From Alphaproteobacteria bacterium (GTDB lineage: Bacteria > Pseudomonadota > Alphaproteobacteria > Puniceispirillales > Puniceispirillaceae), in assembly GCA_011525265.1 (NCBI GenBank), contig WTHV01000095.1, positions 1 to 9,196 on the forward strand: a stretch of 9,196 bases of DNA. The letters run 5' to 3'. Below, one piece after another: positions 7,005-9,196 of this stretch. Under the pieces are notes generated by a model that was given only the letters and a program-made list of their open reading frames with translations, was not told the origin of the DNA and did no database searches. Every line of letters begins with the position of its first letter. Position 1 is the stretch's first letter. A program made the translations under genes and the position numbers.

Positions 7005-7008
7005 GAGG
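7005..7008 (+). promoter_or_regulatory. Ribosome-binding site choosing the lipoprotein start
   Basis: GAGG lies 8 bases before the ATG at 7017 but only 2 bases before the alternative ATG at 7011, so 7017 is the better start. Confidence 0.55.
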
Positions 7009-7016
7009 ATATGTCT

Positions 7017-7496
7017 ATGCGCTTTCAATCGATATCATCACCACTAGTGCTTGCCACAGCCGTAATCGGCGTGCTTGGCGCTTGTTCGACCTTTGAGCCA
7101 GATTACTATAATTGTGATTCGCGGGTTACAAGTTATGCTGAGGGTGTTCGTTCTAGCCTTACAACACAAAATACAGGCCAAGATGTGGAAGTGCGTCTTA
7201 ATGGTGTGTCAGGCAAATGTTATGATGATGGCACCTCTTACGTCGCAGAGCTTGCAATTGGCTTAAAGGTCTCACGCAATGTGGGTGAAGGTGGCGGGGT
7301 TGACCCTGTGGTCGTGCCAATGGTTGCGGCTATTATTGATGCTGATGATGCGGTGCAATCAACATCAAGCTTTGTTTATACAATGCAATTCACAAGCGGT
7401 GTTCAGGATATCTATCCGCTTGTCAGACGTGAATTTTCTGTCCCGCAAGGTGGGCGTGTCATTCTATCACTTACCCCTGTGTTGCTATCGCAATAG
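7017..7496 (+). CDS. Small secreted lipoprotein of unknown function
   Basis: A 159-residue protein beginning with a type II signal peptide: a short basic start (MRFQ), a hydrophobic run and the lipobox LGAC, with the lipidated cysteine at C23 followed by serine, which predicts outer-membrane sorting by the usual +2 rule. The mature part has two further cysteines, C33 (YYNCDS) and C68 (VSGKCYDD), which could form a disulfide, then a mostly beta-looking region with a conserved-looking SGKCYDDGTSYVAEL stretch and a C-terminal RVILSLTPVLLS. The order Cys, GVxGxCxYDD-like turn, strands, 'LTP' ending recalls a family of small alphaproteobacterial lipoproteins of unknown function, from memory only. 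The ATG at 7011 is possible but too close to the GAGG. It is divergent from ispH and ends at a bidirectional terminator facing atpF. No enzymatic motif is visible. Confidence 0.8.
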   Translation: MRFQSISSPLVLATAVIGVLGACSTFEPDYYNCDSRVTSYAEGVRSSLTTQNTGQDVEVRLNGVSGKCYDDGTSYVAELAIGLKVSRNVGEGGGVDPVVVPMVAAIIDADDAVQSTSSFVYTMQFTSGVQDIYPLVRREFSVPQGGRVILSLTPVLLSQ

Positions 7497-7527
7497 GCGT
7501 TATCGCATTCAGGATATTAGACATAAA

Positions 7528-7551
7528 AAAAGAGGCCAGATGGCCTCTTTT
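7528..7551. terminator. Bidirectional intrinsic terminator between the lipoprotein gene and atpF
   Basis: AAAAGAGGCC (7528-7537) and GGCCTCTTTT (7542-7551) make a perfect 10-base-pair stem with loop AGAT. A T-rich tail follows on the + strand (TTTTGTTTTTG) and a run of seven T's follows on the - strand, so it can end both the lipoprotein transcript and the leftward atp operon. It lies between the two convergent stops, 31 bases after one and 27 after the other. Confidence 0.9.
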
Positions 7552-7578
7552 GTTTTTGAAGATGAAGATAAGGCGCCT

Positions 7579-8064
7579 CTATGCTTTGAGCGAATCAAGC
7601 TGTTTCACTGAATCTTCGATAAGGGCTAGTGAGGCATCCGCATCAAGCTTTTCTGACATAACCGATTTGGCAGCTGTGATAGCAAGAGAGGCTGATTGTG
7701 CGCGAAGGTCTGCGATAACAGCGGCCTCAGCGGCTTCAATCTTCATAGCCGCTTGCTTTTCGCGGCGTGCAATAGACGCTTCTGCTTTTGCTTCAGCTGT
7801 CTTTGTGATGCGCTCTGCTGTGGCTTCTGCATTGGCCAAGATTGTCTTGGCTTCATCTGCGGCTTCACGTGCAAGGCGTTGGAACTTTTGCAATTCTGCC
7901 GCCGCTTCTTCGCGAAGGGCTTGGGCTTCTGCTAAATCTGATTCGATTTTCGCTGTGCGTTCATCAAGCATGGTGCCAATGGCTGAACCTGCTTTGCGCC
8001 ATACAAGGATAACGAAAAGCGTGAAACCGACTGCTACAAAGGTTGATTCATTTATAACTGACAT
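7579..8064 (-). CDS. atpF: F0F1 ATP synthase subunit b
   Basis: A 161-residue peripheral-stalk subunit b. The N-terminus has one membrane segment (about 9-22, STFVAVGFTLFVILVW), followed by the b-type turn and a long, charged, alanine-rich helix (from about 33 to 140, beginning MLDERTAKIESDLAEAQ) expected to form the parallel coiled coil with b' that holds the F1 head. This is normal for an alphaproteobacterial b subunit. The start has AAGGA upstream (AAGGATAAAAAAAG before the ATG). It is the last F0 gene, 20 bases after atpF2, and a bidirectional terminator follows. F1 genes are not next to it, as is usual in this class, where F0 and F1 operons are separate. Confidence 0.93.
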   Translation of the reverse strand: MSVINESTFVAVGFTLFVILVWRKAGSAIGTMLDERTAKIESDLAEAQALREEAAAELQKFQRLAREAADEAKTILANAEATAERITKTAEAKAEASIARREKQAAMKIEAAEAAVIADLRAQSASLAITAAKSVMSEKLDADASLALIEDSVKQLDSLKA

Positions 8065-8084
8065 CTTTTTTTATCCTTTGTCCT

Positions 8085-8675
8085 TTAAGCGTTTGCTGCT
8101 TTAGCCGCAGCTTTAACCTGCTTTTGAACTTCTGCTTTTGTTGCCTTGACGCCGATAAGCTGTTTCACAGTATCCTGTGCGGCCTCTGTTGCAACATCAT
8201 TCAGATTTGCCATAGCTTCATCGCGCATTGTGGCAAGCTTCTTTTCAGCTGTTGCCAATTTCTTAGCAAGCTTTTTAGCCATATCAGCTTCAGCAGCAGC
8301 GGCTTTATCATTGGCTGCTTTTGTTGCGGCTTGTGCTTTGTCACTTGCATCAGCTCTTGCGCTTGCAAGGGCTTTTTCATAAGTGAGCTGCATCTCTTTT
8401 GCTTCGGCGTCAGCCTCTTTCGCTTTTTCCAAATCGCCAGAGATTTTATCACGGCGCCCTTCAAGCACGGCGCTAATGCGCGGTGTTACCACATAATTCA
8501 TTAATAAGAACAAAATTGTGAAAGTGATAAGCAACCAAAATAACTGATTTGGCCATGTTGCGATATCAAGCTGTGGAAGACCACCCGATGATTCACCTGC
8601 CGCGTTGGCAAGTGATGGTACTATTACAGCAAGTGGTGAATAAACCAGAGGTTTTAAAATCTGTGTCACTGACAT
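8085..8675 (-). CDS. atpF2: F0F1 ATP synthase subunit b'
   Basis: A 196-residue b' subunit, the partner of b in the peripheral stalk of alphaproteobacteria, cyanobacteria and plastids. After an N-terminal extension of about 33 residues comes the typical GLPQLDIATWPNQLFWLLITF entry to a single membrane segment (about 44-64, split here as GLPQLDIATW and PNQLFWLLITF), then VVTPRISAVLEGRRDKI (about 62-78), the hallmark b' junction, and a long Ala/Lys/Glu helix to the end. The first 26 residues (SPLAVIVPSLANAAG) look like a signal-peptide-like leader; such N-terminal extensions are common in b' proteins, and whether it is cleaved cannot be told. The RBS AGGA is 8 bases before the ATG. It is separated from atpE by an unusually structured 155-base spacer. 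Confidence 0.92.
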   Translation of the reverse strand: MSVTQILKPLVYSPLAVIVPSLANAAGESSGGLPQLDIATWPNQLFWLLITFTILFLLMNYVVTPRISAVLEGRRDKISGDLEKAKEADAEAKEMQLTYEKALASARADASDKAQAATKAANDKAAAAEADMAKKLAKKLATAEKKLATMRDEAMANLNDVATEAAQDTVKQLIGVKATKAEVQKQVKAAAKAANA

Positions 8676-8736
8676 CTGCTTATCCTGTTTATGAGCCTTG
8701 CCCTTTTGTGCTTTGTTGCTTTGCGGACAAACATAG

Positions 8737-8830
8737 CCTTGGACAAAATTTTAACGAATAAATGTGGCCACATATCCAAGGATAGATAGCGTGGCCACGA
8801 AATTTGGTGATCCTTTTGGATTCTAATTTC
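8737..8830 (-). promoter_or_regulatory. Palindrome-rich spacer between atpE and atpF2
   Basis: No gene is visible in the 155 bases between atpE and atpF2, but the atpE-proximal part is full of inverted repeats. Two 10-base palindromes with the same core GTGGCCAC lie 27 bases apart: TGTGGCCACA (8763-8772) and CGTGGCCACG (8790-8799). They can also pair with each other. CCTTGGA (8737-8743) pairs with TCCAAGG (8775-8781) around the first one. Just after the atpE stop, GAAATT/AATTTC (8799-8804, 8825-8830) encloses ATCC-TTTT-GGAT (8810-8821). On the mRNA these could protect or process the atpE message, or reduce readthrough into atpF2, fitting the need for more c than b subunits. Function is inferred. 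Confidence 0.4.
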
Positions 8831-9058
8831 TTAGAATACGAAAAGAAGCAAAAGTGAAACAACAAGCGCGAAAAGCGCGATCGCTTCAGTCAAAGCAAAG
8901 CCCAAAATGCCGATGCCGAAGACTTCGCCACGTGCAGCTGGGTTGCGAGCAATTGATGTGATTAGGCTTGAGAAGATGTTCCCGATACCTAGACCTACAC
9001 CAAGAAGAGGAAGTACCGCGATACCGGCACCGATGAGTTTTGCAGCTTCTGCTTCCAT
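8831..9058 (-). CDS. atpE: F0F1 ATP synthase subunit c
   Basis: A 75-residue rotor-ring proteolipid with two membrane helices joined by a polar loop. Helix 1 carries the glycine pattern GVGLGIG (20-26), the loop has ARNPAARGE (37-45) and helix 2 has the ion-binding carboxylate E58 in FALTEAIALFALV. The residue after E58 is alanine and the sodium-binding Gln/Ser pattern is absent, so the ring is predicted to carry protons. Length is typical. The RBS is strong: AAAGGA 8 bases before the ATG. It follows the partial atpB by 84 bases, and a palindromic spacer follows its stop. Confidence 0.97.
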   Translation of the reverse strand: MEAEAAKLIGAGIAVLPLLGVGLGIGNIFSSLITSIARNPAARGEVFGIGILGFALTEAIALFALVVSLLLLFVF

Positions 9059-9108
9059 TTTACCATTCCTTTGTATTGGATGTTTCGTTGCAGTTTTACC
9101 AATGGTCC

Positions 9109-9126
9109 GCCATGCCCAAACATGGC
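9109..9126 (-). other. Small hairpin upstream of atpE
   Basis: GCCATG (9109-9114) and CATGGC (9121-9126) form a perfect 6-base-pair stem with a 6-base loop in the atpB-atpE spacer, ending 36 bases before the atpE RBS. There is no T-run on the - strand after it, so it is not a terminator. A role in translation or mRNA processing of atpE is possible but not shown. Confidence 0.3.
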
Positions 9127-9142
9127 TATTAGACGCTAAAAT

Positions 9143-9196
9143 CTAGTGGAGATGTAGCGCGTCATTCAAATACATACAAGTCAAAATTGTGAATAC
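9143..9196 (-). CDS. atpB: F0F1 ATP synthase subunit a, C-terminal end (partial)
   Basis: On the - strand, the frame entering from the right edge reads VFTILTCMYLNDALHLH and then TAG, 17 residues. This is the characteristic C-terminus of alphaproteobacterial ATP synthase subunit a, where a 'QAYVFTILTCVYLNDA..LH' ending is usual. Subunit a is the membrane stator next to the c-ring and forms the proton half-channels. The gene position just before atpE is the expected one. The bulk of the gene, including the essential arginine, lies outside the window. Confidence 0.88.
   Translation of the reverse strand, partial: VFTILTCMYLNDALHLH

Noticed and set aside
7550..8104. 184-codon open frame on the + strand across atpF
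   Set aside because: It is the reverse complement of the Ala/Glu-rich coiled coil of subunit b, which yields a spurious Ser/Ala-rich product; it also begins inside the terminator region.
8124..8504. Cys/Phe-rich 126-codon open frame on the + strand across atpF2
   Set aside because: This is a mirror of the Lys/Ala-rich b' helix; the composition is an artefact of the opposite strand and not a cysteine-rich peptide.
1..9196. Mobile element, prophage, CRISPR, defence or toxin-antitoxin system
   Set aside because: No transposase, integrase, direct-repeat array, tRNA or terminal repeats were seen; every long gene is a recognisable housekeeping gene apart from the one lipoprotein, and the gene order looks like normal alphaproteobacterial backbone.

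Overview
This window is a piece of an alphaproteobacterial chromosome made up almost entirely of housekeeping genes. Three things point to Alphaproteobacteria: an a-c-b'-b order of F0 ATP synthase genes with a separate b' subunit and no F1 genes following; threonine synthase directly followed by an M16 (mitochondrial-processing-peptidase-like) protease; and an ispH-thrB-rnhA cluster ending against a peroxiredoxin. By eye the base composition is near even or slightly AT-rich, which would fit a marine lineage such as SAR116, but nothing here fixes the genus. I see no insertion sequences, phage genes, CRISPR arrays, tRNA or rRNA genes, or obviously transferred DNA.

Layout, left to right. On the + strand, the last 46 codons of thrC overlap the start of an M16 zinc protease gene by 4 bases (ATGA). 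The protease gene converges with a YqgE/AlgH-family gene on the - strand, and their stop codons share two bases. A three-domain DsbD/ScsB-type thiol:disulfide reductase gene diverges from yqgE and is followed on the same strand by a Prx5-type peroxiredoxin gene. The peroxiredoxin gene converges, with only 6 bases between stops, with the - strand operon ispH-thrB-rnhA (isoprenoid synthesis, threonine synthesis, RNase HI). A small lipoprotein gene of unknown function diverges from ispH. A strong bidirectional terminator then separates it from the convergent F0 operon atpB(partial)-atpE-atpF2-atpF, which is read leftward from beyond the right edge.

Functionally, thrB and thrC encode the last two steps of threonine synthesis but sit in separate operons about 5 kb apart on opposite strands. 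DsbD and the lipoprotein act in the envelope. The peroxiredoxin and DsbD are both thiol-redox proteins and may share an oxidative-stress or redox theme, though this is inferred from adjacency only. The four F0 genes supply the proton channel (a), rotor ring (c) and peripheral stalk (b'/b) of ATP synthase.

No new system is evident. The items most worth a second look are the densely palindromic 155-base spacer between atpE and atpF2, a hairpin that encloses the peroxiredoxin ribosome-binding site, a terminator-like hairpin buried in the rnhA 3' end, and the uncharacterised lipoprotein. Three start codons (dsbD, rnhA, lipoprotein) were moved inward from the longest ORF because of ribosome-binding-site spacing.
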